Origin: Manis javanica
Lineage: Eukaryota; Chordata; Mammalia; Pholidota; Manidae
Direction: 5' to 3'
Length of the DNA stretch: 64,000 nt
NCBI RefSeq assembly: GCF_040802235.1
Contig: NC_133169.1
Coordinates: 41,051,034 to 41,115,033 of the forward strand
Both the position numbers and the translations under genes were made by a program. Of this stretch, positions 37,370-48,640 are shown one piece after another; the first letter of the stretch is position 1; each line of letters opens with the position of its first letter. The notes below the pieces were generated by a model, which ran no database searches, was not told the DNA's origin, and saw only the letters and a list, made by a program, of their open reading frames with translations.

Positions 37370-37697
37370 TTAGGAATAAACCTAATCAATGAGGTGAAAG
37401 AACTCTACTCTGAAAACTATAAGACACTCATGAGAGAAATTTAAAACAATACCAATAAATGGAAACCTATCCCATACTCATGGATAGGAAAAATTAATGT
37501 TATCAAAGTGGCCATCCTACTCAGAAGGAATTTATATATACAACAAAATCCCTGTCAAACTACCAATAGCATTATTCAATGAACCAGAACAAACAGTTCT
37601 AAAATTCATATGGAAGCACAAAACACCCCAAATAGCCTAAGAAATCCAGGGAAAGAACCAAACTGGGGGATTACACTACCTGACTTCAAGCTCTAAT
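37370..37697 (+). mobile_element. Older L1-F, right part
   Basis: Continues L1-F after the L1-D insertion, encoding decayed forms of LGINLINEVKELYSENYKTL and IPYSWIGKINV, down to the block equivalent to LPDFKL. It stops abruptly at about 37697, before the point where ORF2 normally continues with YYKA. Confidence 0.85.
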
Positions 37698-38117
37698 TTT
37701 AGCATTTTTTTTATCATTGGTAAAAACAAGAATGCATCCCTGGTTTAAAAAATGGTAGTTATTCTTTCCTACAGCACGGGCAACATTCTTACGTGGTAAC
37801 AGGTAGCTCATAATGTGGTAGAAATGTTACAGCCTGTGATTATCTCAGTTGCCCATGTTTCTAGAATTGATGGCAAAATAGTAGGGGTAATGAATTCATG
37901 GGTAAGTTTTAAGCCTGTGGGTAATAGCTGTTATTTAAAAGTATTTGTCATTTATATTTAAAACGAATGTTCATGGGTGTTTGAAAGGAACAAAATGATC
38001 AGGGATGGCTTTTTGCCATGAGTCTCATTTTCACTCTTTTCTGTAAGAAAAAATAAGTGTTTTATTATATATTTTTTCATTTTTAATAAAGTTTTATAGA
38101 CAAAAAAAGTGGTACTT
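37698..38117 (+). pseudogene. Possible retrocopied mRNA 3' end (unidentified)
   Basis: About 400 bases that are not L1, wedged between two L1 fragments. They end in TTTTTAATAAAGTTTTATAG followed by a run of seven A at 38102-38108, which looks like a poly(A) signal about 15 bases before a poly(A) tail. That is the form of a 5'-truncated processed copy of an mRNA 3' UTR moved by L1 machinery. There is no coding frame and the source gene is not recognised. It may instead be unique intergenic DNA with a chance AATAAA. Confidence 0.35.
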
Positions 38118-40270
38118 ATTGCTTCTTCTTATTTAAAAGTGTCTTAAAAAACTGAAAGCATTTTATATAATATCAGGAATTAGACAAAGATGCCCACTCT
38201 ACCACTTCTATTTAGTACAGTGCTAAAAGTCCCATACACAGTAATCAGAAAAGAAAAAGAAATAAAGTGTGTCTGAATTGGTAAGGAAGAAGCAAAACTG
38301 TCATTATTTGCAGATGACATGATACTATATATGCAAAACTTTAAAGACTCCACCAAAAATAGTAAAACTAATCTATTAACTCATTAAAGTCACAGGAGGC
38401 AAAATCAATATACACAAATCTGTTGTATTGCAATATATTCATAATGAAATAAGAAGAGAATTTAAGAAATAACTTCCATTTACAATTGCATGGAAAAAGT
38501 ATGATACCTAAGAATAAATTTGACCTAATATGTGAAAGATTTCTGTTCTGAAAACTATAAGATACTAATGAAAGTGAAAAAGAACCATGAAAAGAGAAAG
38601 CTATTCCATTCTCATGGATAGGCAGAATTAATATTGTTAAAGTGGCCATATAACCTAAAGCAATCTAGAAATTCAGGGCAGTCCATATAAAAAATACCAA
38701 TGACATATTTTAAGAAGCTGGAGAAAATAATCCTAAAATGTGTGTGGAACCAAGAAGACCCGAAAAGCGAAAGAAATCTTGAGAAAGAGCAATGCTGAAG
38801 GTATCATGCTACCTAATTTCAACCAACACTATAAGTATGTAATTATCAAAACAGATGGCACAAAAGAGACACTATATCAATGAAACTCATTGTAGAGCCC
38901 AGAAGTACAGCCAGACTTAGTGTCAAATAATCTATGACAATGAAAGTAAGAGTATACTACAGGAAAATGACAGTCTCTTCAATAAATGTTTGGAAAACTT
39001 TACAGCTCCATGCAAAAGAACGAAACTCAAAGTTGATGAAAAACCCAAGTATAAGTTCTGAAACTCTAGAACTCCTAGAAGAGAACATAGGCAATAAATT
39101 ATTGGCTATGAGTCTTAATATTTTTCTGGGTATCTCCACAAACAAGGGGGAAAAGAGCTAAAATAAGTAAATGGGCCTATATCAAACTAAAAAGCTTCCA
39201 CAAACCACAGGAAACCATCAACAAAATGAAAACACAACCTCTTGCATGGGAGAATATATTTTCAACTCATACCTCTGATAAGGGGATACCATTAAAATTT
39301 TTAAAGGACTCATACAACTCAATACCAAAAATAATAATCCAATTAAAAATGGACAAATGTTATGAACATTTTTCCAAAGAAGACATACAGATGGCCAAGG
39401 GACACATGGAAAGATGCTCAACCTCACTAATCATCAGGGGAAAGCAAGTCCAAACCACAATGAGATAGCACCTCACACCAGTAATAATGGCTAATGTCAC
39501 AAAAACAAGAATTAACAAGTGTTATTAAAGATGCAGAGAAAAGGGAATTCTCCTACATTGTTAGTGGGAATGTAATCTAGTGCAACCACTATGTAAAGCA
39601 GAATGGAGGTTTATCGAAAAACTAAAAACAGAAGTTTCAAGTGACCCAGTAATTTCACTTCTAGGAATTTACCCAAAGAAAATGAAATCACTAATTAAGA
39701 AAGGTTTATGCACTCCTATGTTTATTGCAGGACTATTTACAAAAGCCAAGATACAGAAGCAACCTATGTGTCCATTGATAGGTGATTGGATAAAGATGTG
39801 GTACGTATATGCAACAAAATTTCACTTAACTATAAAAAAGCGTGAAATCTTTAATTTGCATACCATGGATGGTCCTAGTGCATATTATTATAAATGAAAT
39901 AAGTAGGACAAAGAAAGATACCACATGATTTCACTTTGATGTTGAATCTAGAGAAGAATCAAATGAACAAAAATGAAACACTAGGAAGAACAGACAACAG
40001 ACTGTTGGTTACCGTGTTGAGGGGTTGAAGGGACATATGAAATAGGTGAAGGAAATAAAGAGGCAAAAACATCAAAGTTCAAAAAAAATTAATCACAGTA
40101 TTGTAAGTACAGCATAAGGATTGGAGCCACTAATATTGTAATATCTTCGTATGGAGACTGATGGTAACTACACTTACCATGTTTAGCATAAGCTATGTAT
40201 ATTAATGTTTAAATTGCTGGGTTTTACCTTTGAAAACAATGTAATATTGTACATTAAATATTTTCTAATA
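38118..40270 (+). mobile_element. Old L1-G, 3' half
   Basis: Sense L1 from the RT palm (decayed GIRQRCPL at about 38180, FADDMILYMQN at about 38305-38340) through thumb and C-terminal blocks (38934-39161, 39226-39468 and 39580-39897 are open) to a 3' UTR. The 3' UTR ends in an A/T-rich stretch near 40265. Many stops; clearly older than L1-C and L1-D. Confidence 0.88.
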
Positions 40271-40342
40271 AAAATTTTTAAACTTCTGAAAGCTATCAAT
40301 AATTTAACTGTTGTAATAAATATAGAAGTTACCTCCAAAATT

Positions 40343-40366
40343 CATATATATATATATATATATATG
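40343..40366. repeat. (TA)n microsatellite
   Basis: About 12 uninterrupted AT dinucleotides. A second, less regular TA-rich patch lies at 40415-40435. Confidence 0.85.
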
Positions 40367-40439
40367 AACATAACCATGTATATATGTGTGTTCTGCTTTC
40401 ATCTAATTTATTCATATATGTATATATATAATTATATCA

Positions 40440-40569
40440 TCTGCAATGATGAATTTGACTCTCATTTCTAATTGTAGTGCCTTTTATTTATTTTTCTTGT
40501 CTTATTGCTCTCTCTTCTTAGGACTTTCAGTACTATTTTGAATAGGGGTTGTGAGAGTGGACACATTTA
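40440..40569 (-). mobile_element. Old L1 ORF2 RT-region fragment, left of L1-C
   Basis: On the minus strand this gives decayed RT palm sequence, with the equivalent of the GCPLSP block near 40545-40560 and the FADD region near 40440. It probably belongs to the same old element as 46531 onward, though about 1 kb of the L1 coordinate range between them is missing. Confidence 0.65.
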
Positions 40570-40585
40570 TATTGTTCTTTTCCTT
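40570..40585 (-). repeat. Target-site duplication of L1-C, 3' side
   Basis: TATTGTTCTTTTCCTT here against TATTGTTCTTTTTCTT at 46531-46546: 15 of 16 bases match. It lies next to the T-rich (A-rich in sense) tail of L1-C. Confidence 0.7.
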
Positions 40586-40822
40586 TTTTGTTTTTTCAAA
40601 ATTTTGTAGAATCACTACTTGTCTTCTCTGTGTTGTACAGCCCTACCCTTTCTCCCACCTCCCCAATTATGCATGCTAATCATAATACCCCCTTTCTTCC
40701 CCACCCCCTTATCCCTCCCTACCCACCCATCCTCCCAGTCCCTTTCCCTTTGGTACCTGTTAGTCCATTCTTGGGTTCTGTGATTCTGCTGCTGTTCTGT
40801 TCCTTCAGTTTTTCCTTTGTTC

Positions 40823-43800
40823 TTATACTCCACAGATTATTGAAATCATTTGGTATTTCTCTTTCTCTGCTTAGCTTATTTCACTGAGCATAATACCCTC
40901 TAGCTCCATCCATGTTGTTGAAAATGGTAGGATTTGTTTTCTTCTTATGGCTGAGTAATATTCCATTTTGTATATGTACCACATCTTCTTTATCCATTCA
41001 TCTACTGATGGACACTTAGGTTGCTTCCAATTCTTGGCTATTGTAAATAGTGCAGCGATAAACATAGGGGTGCATCTGTCTTTTTCAAACTTGAGTGCTG
41101 CGTTCTTAGTGTAAATTCCTAGGAGTGGAATTCCTGGGTCAAATGGTAAATCTATTTTGAACATTTTGAGGAACCTCCATACTGCTTTCCACAATGGTTG
41201 AACTAATTTACATTCCCAGCAGAAGTGTAGGAGGGTTCCCCTTTCTCCACAACCTCACCAACATTTCTTGTTGTTTGTCTTTTGGATGTAGCCATCCTTA
41301 CTGGTGTGAGGTGATACGTCATTGTGGTTTTAATTTGCAATTCTCTCATAATTAGCAATGTGGAGCATCTTTTCATGTGTCTGTTGGCCATCTGTATTTC
41401 CTTTTTGGAGAACTGTCTGTTCAGTTCCTCTGCCCATTTTTTAATTGGATTATTTGTTTTTGTTTGTTGAGGTGGGTGAGCTCTTTATATATTTTGGACG
41501 TCAAGCCTCTATCGGATCAGTCATTTACAAATATATTCTCCCATACTGTAGGGTACCTTTTTGTTCTATTGATGGTGTCGTTTGCTGTACAGAAGCTTTT
41601 CAGTTTAATATAGTTCCACTTGTTCATTTTTGCTGTTGTTTTCCTTGCCCGGGGAGATATGTTCATGAAGAAGTCACTCATATTTATGTCTAAGAGGTTT
41701 TTGCCTATGTTTTTTTCTAAGAGTTTTATGGTTTCATGACATACATTCAAGTCTTTGATCCATTTGGAGTTTACTTTTGTATATGGGGTTAGACAGTGAT
41801 TCAGTTTCATTCTCTTAAATGTAGCTGTCCAGTTTTGCCAGCATCATCTGTTGAAGAGACTGCAATTTCCCCATTGTATGTCCATGGTTCCTTTATCATA
41901 CGTTAAGTGACCATATATGTTTGGGTTAATGTCTGGAGTCTCTATTCTGTTCCACTGGTCTGTGGCTCTGTTCTTGTGCCAGTACGAAATTGTATTGATT
42001 ACTGTGGCTTTGTAGTAGAGCTTGAAGTTGGGGAGTGAGATCCCCCCTACTTTACTCTTCTTTCTCAGGATTGCTTTGGCTATTCGGGGTCTTTGGTGTT
42101 TCCATATGAATGTTTGAAATATTTGTTCCAGTTTGTTGAAGAATGTTGCTTGTAATTTGATAGGGATTGCATCAAATCTGTATATTGCTTTGGGCTGGAT
42201 GGCCATTTTGACTATATTAATTCTTACTAGCCATGAGCATGGGATGAGTTTCCATTTGTTAGTGGCCCCTTTAATTTCTTCTAAGAGTGACGTTTAGATT
42301 TCAGGGTATAGGTCTTTCACTTCTTTGGTTAGGTTTATTCCTAGGTATTTTATTCTTTTTGATGCAATTGTGAATGGAATTGTTTTTCTGATTTCTCTTT
42401 CTATTGGTTCATTGTTAGTATATAGGAAAGCCACAGATTTCTGTGTGTTAATTTTGTATCCTGCAACTTTCCTGTATTTCAATATCAGTTCTAGTAGTTT
42501 TGGAGTGGAGTCTTTAGGGTTTTCTATCTACAATATCATGTCATCTGCAAATAGTGAGAGTTTGACTTCTTCTTTACCAATCTGGATTCCTTGTATTTCT
42601 TTGTTTTGTCTAACTGCTGTGGCTAGGACCTCCAGTACTATGTTAAATAACACTGGGGAGAGTGGGCATCCCTGTCTTGTTCCCATTCCCGATCTCAGAG
42701 GAAAAGCTTTCAGCTTCTCGCAGTTCAATAAATGTTGGCTGTGGGTTTATCATATATGGCCTTTATTATTTTGAGGTTCTTGCCGTCTATACCCATTTTG
42801 CTGAGAGTTTTTATCATGAATGGATGTTGAATTTTGTCAAATGCTTTTTCAGCATCTATGGAGATGATCATGTGGTTTTTGTCTTTCTTTTTGTTGATGT
42901 AGTGGGTGATGTTGATGGATTTTCGAATGTTGTACCATCCTTGGATCCCTGGGATGAATCCCACTTGTTCATGGTGTATGATCCTTTTGATATATTTTTG
43001 AATTCAGTTTGCTAATATTTTATTGAGTATTTTTGCATCTACATTCATCAGGGATATTGGTCTGTAATTTTCTTTTTTGGTGGGGTCTTTGCCTGGTTTT
43101 GGTATTAGGGTGATGTTGGCCTCATAGAATGAGTTTGGGAGTATTCCCTCTTCTATTTCGTGGAACACTTTAAGGAGAATGGGTATTATGTCTTCTCTGT
43201 GTGTCTGATAAAATTCTGAGGTAAATCCGTCCGGCCCCGGGGTTTTGTTCTTGGGTAGTTTTTGATTACTGTTTCAATTTCTTTGCTTGTAATTGGTTTG
43301 TTTAACTTTTGTGTTTCTTCCATGGTCAGTCTTGGAAGATTGTATTTTTCTAGGAAGTTGTCCATTTCTTCTAGGTTTCCCAGCTGGTTGGCATATAGAT
43401 TTTCATAGTAGTCTTTAATAATTCTTTGTATTTGTGGAGTCCATTGTGATTTTTCCGTTCTCATTTCTGATTCTGCTGATTTGTGTTGATTCCCTTTTTC
43501 TCTTAATAAGTTTGGCTAGAGGCTCATCTATTTTGTTTATTTTCTCAATGAACCAGCTCCTGGTTTCATTGATTTTTTGCTATTGTTTTATTTTTCTCAG
43601 TTTTGTTTATTTCTTCTCTGATCTTTATTATGCCCCTCCTTCTGCTGACTTTAGGCCTCATTTGTTTTTCTTTTTCCAGTTTCAATAATTGTGATGTTAG
43701 ACTATTCATTTGGGATTGTTATTCCTTCTTCACATATGCATGGATGGCTATATACTTTCCTCTTAAGACTGCTTTTGCTGCATCCCACAGAATTTGGGGC

Positions 43801-44645
43801 TTTGTGTTGTTGTTGTCATTTGTTTCCATATATTCCTTGATCTCTATTTTAATTTGTTCATTGATCCATTGATTATTTAGGAGCGTTTTGTTAAGCCTCC
43901 ATGTGTTTGTGAGCCTTTTTGTTTTCTTTGTAGAATTTATTTCTAGTTTTATACCTTTGTGGTCTGAAAAGTTGGTTGGTAGAATTCCAATATTTTGAAA
44001 TTTACTGAGGCTCTTTTTGTGGGCTAGTATGTGGTCTATTCTGGAGAATGTTCCATGTGGACTTGAGAAGAATATATATCCTGTTGCTTTTGGATGTAGA
44101 GTTCTATAGATGTCTATTAGGTACATCTGTTCTAGTGTGTTGTTCAGTGCCTGTGTGTCCTTACTTATTTTCTGACCAGTGGATCTATCCTTTGGGGTGA
44201 GTGGTATGTTGAAGTCTCCTAAAATGAATGCATTGCAGCCTTTTTCCCCCTTTAGTTCTGTTAGTGTTTCTTTCATATATGCTGGTACTACTGTGTTGGG
44301 TACATATATATTTAGAATGGTTATATCCTCTTGTTGGACTGAGCCCTTTATCATTATGTAGTGTCCTTCTTTATATCTTGCTACTTTCTTTGTTTTGAAG
44401 TCTATTTTGTCTGATATTAGTACTGCAACCCCTGCTTTCTTCTCACTGTTGTTTGCCTGAAATATGTTTTTCCATCCCTTGACTTTTAGTCTGTGCATGT
44501 CTTTGGGTTTGAGGTGGGTTTCTTGTAAGCAGCTTATAGATGGGTTTTGCTTTTTTATCCGTTCTCTTACTCTGTGTCTTTTGATTGGTGAATTAAATTC
44601 ATTTATATTTAGGGTGACTATTGAAACATATGTGCTAATTGCCTT
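40823..44645 (-). pseudogene. L1-C ORF2p remnant, disrupted
   Basis: The endonuclease domain is open over 317 codons (43719-44672) with QETHLK, GDFNIPL and SDHKG, i.e. the key endonuclease residues. The likely start methionine is changed to lysine (AAG at 44645-44643). The RT region has FADD at about 42540, followed at once by a stop (42530-42528). Further stops lie at 42296-42294 and 41846-41844; all three are shared with L1-D. The cysteine motif near 41210-41270 is frameshifted. A stop at 40871-40873 precedes the family-typical stop at 40825-40823. Confidence 0.92.
41643..42640 (-). repeat. 998-bp near-identical inverted repeat arm (L1-C)
   Basis: Partner of 35166-36163 in inverse orientation, 99.6 percent identical by my by-eye count (four differences, no gaps). 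The arms are about 5.5 kb apart. Confidence 0.9.
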
Positions 44646-44840
44646 TGCAGGCTTTAAATTCGTGGTTACCAAGGGTTCAAGGTTAGACTCTTTAGTATCT
44701 TACTGCCTAACTTAGCTCGCTTATTGAGCTGTTATATACACTGTCTGAAGATTCTTTTCTTCTCTCCCTTCTTATTCCTCCTCCTCTATTCTTCATATGT
44801 TGGGTGTTTTGTTGTGTGTTATTTTTAAGGGTGCTCCCAT

Positions 44841-45672
44841 CTAGAGCAGTCCCTGTAAGATGCCCTGCAGAGGTGGTTTGTGGGAGGCAAATTCCCTCAG
44901 CTTTTGCTTGTCTGGGAATTGTTTAATCCCTCCATCATATTTAAATGATAATCGTGCTGGATATAGTATCCTTGGTTCTAGGCCCTTCTGTTTCATTGCA
45001 TTATATATATCATGCCTTTATCTTCTGGCCTGTAAGGCTTCTGTTGAGATGTCTGATGATAGCCTGATAGGTTTTCCTTTATAGGTGACCTTTTTCTCTC
45101 TAGCTGCCTTTAAAACTCATTCCTTGTCCTTGATCCTTGCCATTTTAATTACTATGTGTCTTGGTGCTGTCCTCCTTGGGTCCTTTCTGTTGGGAGATCT
45201 GTGTATTTACGTGGTCTGTTTGATTATTTCCGGCCCCAGTTTTGGGAAGTTTTCAGCAAGTATTTCTTCAAAGACACTTTTTATCCCCTTTACTCTCTTC
45301 TTCTTCTGGCACCCCTATAATATGGATATTGTTCCTTTTGGATTGGTCACACAGTTCTCTTAATATTGTTTCATTCCTTGAGATCCTTTTATCTCTCTCT
45401 ATGTCAGCTTCTATGCGTTCCTGTTCTCTGGTTTCTATTCCATCAATGGCCTCTTGCATCTTATCCATTCTGCATATAAATCCTTCCAGAGTTTGTTTCA
45501 CATCTGTGGTCTCCCTCCAGAATTCATCCCTTAGCTCTTGCATATTTCTCTGCATCTCCGTCAGCATGTTTATGATTTTTATTTTGAATTCTTTTTCAGG
45601 AAGACTGGTTAGGTCTGTCTCCTCTGTTGTTGTCCCTGTGATTTTGGTTTGCCTGTAATTTTGCCTTTTCAT
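44841..45672 (-). pseudogene. L1-C ORF1p remnant, frameshifted
   Basis: Starts at ATG 45672-45670 (MKRQNYRQTK). Coiled-coil region (KEFKIKIINMLTEMQRNMQ, then MDKMQEAIDGIETREQ) leads into the RNA-recognition domain (ILRELCDQSKRNN, IHIIGVPEE). A one-base loss in the GAAGAAGAAGAGAG stretch near 45305 shifts the frame, giving a stop at 45268. Downstream the C-terminal domain can be read in another frame, with further stops, to the typical TAG at 44843-44841. ORF1p is therefore not made in full. Confidence 0.85.
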
Positions 45673-46530
45673 GGTGATAGAAATAGTTTGTAGAGCTGGG
45701 ACGAGTGATGGCTGGAAGAACTTCCCTTCTTGTTGGTTTTTGGCCTTCCTCTCCTGTGAGAACAGCGACCTGTAGTGGCTTATGCTGGGCAGCTGTGTGC
45801 AGACAGGACTTCTGCTTCCTGCCCAGCTGCTATGGAGTTTATCTCCGCTGCCGCTGTGGGCGTGGCCTGGCTCGGGCTGCTGATCCAAAATGGTGGAGCC
45901 GTATTGGAAAGGGAGCGGCCAGGAGGCCATTTATCTCCTTGAGGGGCCTCCGTGCCAGGAGGTTATAGTGCCCAGAGATCCCAAGATTCCCTGCCTCTGG
46001 ACTAAGTGTCCTGCCCTGTCCTTTTAAGACTTCCAAAAAGCATTTGCCAAAACAAAACAAAACAAAAATAAAAACAAACAAAATAAATAAATAATTAAAT
46101 AAATAAATTTTAAAAAGCTGCTCACTTTTGTTTGTTCTTGGGCGCCAGCCTCAGCGACACGCTAACTGTTCTTGCTGCCCTGTTTCCCTAGTATCCAGGA
46201 CCCCACACATGCACTGTGTGTCTGCGCTCTGGTCCGGATGGCTGGGGCTGGGTGTTCAGCAGTCCTGGGCTCCCTCTCCCTCCCTGCTGACTCCTCTTCT
46301 CCTGCCGGGAGTTTGGGGGAGGTGTGCTCACATCCCGCCAGGCTGGGGCTTGTATCTTACATGCTTCACAAGGCGCTGGGTTCTCGCAGGTGTGGATGTG
46401 GTCTGGATGTTGTCCTGTGTCTTCTCATCTCTATTCTAGGAAGAGTTGTCTTTGTTATATTTTCATAAATATATGTGGTTTTGGGAGGAGATTTCCTCTG
46501 CTCTACTCATGCCACCGTCTTGGCTCCACC
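45673..46530 (-). promoter_or_regulatory. L1-C 5' UTR (internal promoter region)
   Basis: Complete 5' UTR with GC-rich parts and, on the plus strand, an A-rich simple stretch at 46046-46110 (AAAAC and AAAT units). In L1s this region holds the sense RNA polymerase II promoter; the 5' end carries the CAAGACGG motif that resembles the YY1 site of the human element. Open runs on either strand here are composition effects. Confidence 0.7.
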
Positions 46531-46546
46531 TATTGTTCTTTTTCTT
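46531..46546 (-). repeat. Target-site duplication of L1-C, 5' side
   Basis: TATTGTTCTTTTTCTT, 15/16 match to 40570-40585, directly at the 5' terminus of L1-C. Confidence 0.7.
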
Positions 46547-47728
46547 AGAAGAAAATATTCCAAAGTTTTATTATTTACTGAGATTTTCATATATGACCTC
46601 AATTATACTCTGTGAGCCACTGGTTGTTTAGCAACATATTTAATCTTTACATATATATTATTTTCTATTATTCCTCATCATTGATTCTTACTTTCATACC
46701 ATTGTTGTTGAACAAAGATGCTTAATGTGATTTTGATCTACTTTAAATATTTAGGAGATGTTTTTTGGTTTAATATATGATCTATCTTAAGGAATATTTC
46801 AGGGAGGCATGGGAAAATAGTTATTCTACTGTTGTGAGATCAAATGTTCTGTATATGTCTATTAAATACAATTAGCCAAATGTGTAATGTAAATCAAATT
46901 TTTCATTATTGATTTATTTTCTGTATTAAATAGCCATTTTTGAAAATGGGGTATTCAATTTCCTTATGATTATTGTATCACTGTGAATTTCTCCCTTCAG
47001 ATCTCTTAAATTTGCTTTCTATTAGGTTGTTGATTACATGATTTTACTTTTTGCTCTCTTCTTAAAATATGACTCATACTTATTTTTTCTTTTCATTCCT
47101 TAATGTTTGTTACTAATCTATGTGCACTAAGTTGCAAATAAAATAGTTTACAGCTAATGGAATCCATTTATGAAAAACACTGTAGCGCTTTATGTTCATG
47201 CAGGTAACTTTTAACACATTATTCTCAATTCCTCTCTCTTAGCCTTTATTGTTTGAGAAAGAATTTTTTTCCCTTAAAATTCATAGATAATTCCCTACCT
47301 ACCAAGTGTTAGATTGACTGTTATTTTTTTTCAAGCACTTTAGGTATTTCATTTCCCTTCTTGCTTGATTGTATGATTTCTGCAAGTAGGAGATCCACAA
47401 CCATTTAATCCCTGTTTCTGAGAGAAAGTTGTTTTGCAGTTGTATTATCTCCAGAGTTTCCATTTGTCTCTGCTTCTCTGCAATTTGAATATGACATGTC
47501 TATATGTACATTTTTTGTTATTCTTCCTCTTTCAGTTTTATGAAATACCCATAGCTGTGGTTTAGTGTCTGTCATTAATTTTGAGAACACTTGGCATATT
47601 TCTTCTGCTTCATTCTCTCCTTCTGGTATTGAAATTTTGCATATTCTCTATCCCTTGAAACATCCCATAGTTTTTTTCTTGTTCTTTCTTTTTCTATTAT
47701 TATTTATTTTATTTTTTTCTTGTATTTC

Positions 47729-47858
47729 TTTTTTTTTTTTGGTATCATTAATCTACAATTACATGAAGAACATTATGTTTACTAGGCTCCCCCCTTCACC
47801 GAGTCACCTCCACATACCCCTTCACAGTCACTGTCCATCTGCGTAGTAAGATGCTGCA
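47729..47858 (-). mobile_element. Short 5'-truncated young L1 3' end
   Basis: A T run (47729-47740) is followed by GGTATCATTAATCTACAATT and the rest of the young L1 3' UTR (reverse complement), the same terminal block as in L1-D. It ends near 47858 at GATGCTGC. Only about 120 bases of L1 are present. No clear target duplication seen. Confidence 0.85.
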
Positions 47859-48640
47859 AGGTGTACCCATTGGAGTCTTTAGCATATTACTCATATTTGT
47901 TTTAATTATTCATCTGGCAATCCCAAATCTGTATCATATGTCAGTCTGGTACTAATGCTTGATTTATTTCCTTAGACAATGAGTTTCCTTTCCTTTTAGC
48001 TGACCTTATAATTTTCTACTGAATGCCTGACATGATGTATTGGATAATGGGAACTGACATTAAAGGGCTTCAGTGTGAGGAGTTATGGTAATCCAGCTGA
48101 AATTAAAATGAGTTTCATATTAGTTGCAGCTGTAGGTGACAGAAACTTCAAATTCCTCTAGTGTCCTTTTATTTCCCCTTTTGTCTTTGGGATTCTCTAA
48201 GAATGCTTCCACAGTCATAGTTCATATATGGCAATTACAAGCTATAATCCACTACTATTATACTCGGGTTGTGTTGATTGGGTGGTAAGGTATATGGGCG
48301 GAGAAACATCTCATAATTTTATGATTAAATCTCAGTCTTTTCTTGGGACAGTGCTCTTGAGATTTGAGTTTCTCAAATATTTCTTAGCATTTCCCTTCCC
48401 ATTTGCTGTGAGAGGAAGACAGAGGAGGTGGCAGTTTGGATGTGTGCTTGGAAGTGAGCCATCCCTGCAGCTGGGTTACAAATCTGGGAAAGACTTACCC
48501 CACTGAGTTGGCCATTGCTCTGGAGACTCATATGACTTTTTTGCACAAGGGTAATTGTCCCTAACAGAGCCAGGAGTGTATCCTTCACAGTTGTTTACTA
48601 TGAGACACAGCGTGTAACCAAGTTCCTAGTCCATGTGAAA

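Larger units (their letters stand above)
40582..46530 (-). mobile_element. L1-C: full-length inverted LINE-1, inactive
   Basis: The most complete L1 in the window, about 5.9 kb in reverse orientation: short A-rich tail (40582-40608), 3' UTR, ORF2 remnant 40823-44645, spacer, ORF1 remnant 44841-45672 and 5' UTR 45673-46530. The 5' terminus on the minus strand is GGTGGAGCCAAGACGGTGGC, the expected L1 start, so it is not 5'-truncated. The 3' UTR stops about 140 bases earlier than in L1-D. A 15/16-bp target duplication flanks it. ORF1 and ORF2 are both disrupted. Confidence 0.94.
46531..48640 (-). mobile_element. Old L1 5' half, right of L1-C
   Basis: Read on the minus strand this old element runs from a decayed 5' UTR (about 47870-48640, with the mirror of the TCTGGTACTAATGC and TGTATTGGATAATGG blocks) through an ORF1-like region (about 47400-47680) to the endonuclease and linker region (46531-47000). 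No frame is open. L1-C lies at its left end and a small young L1 3' end lies inside it at 47729. Confidence 0.65.
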
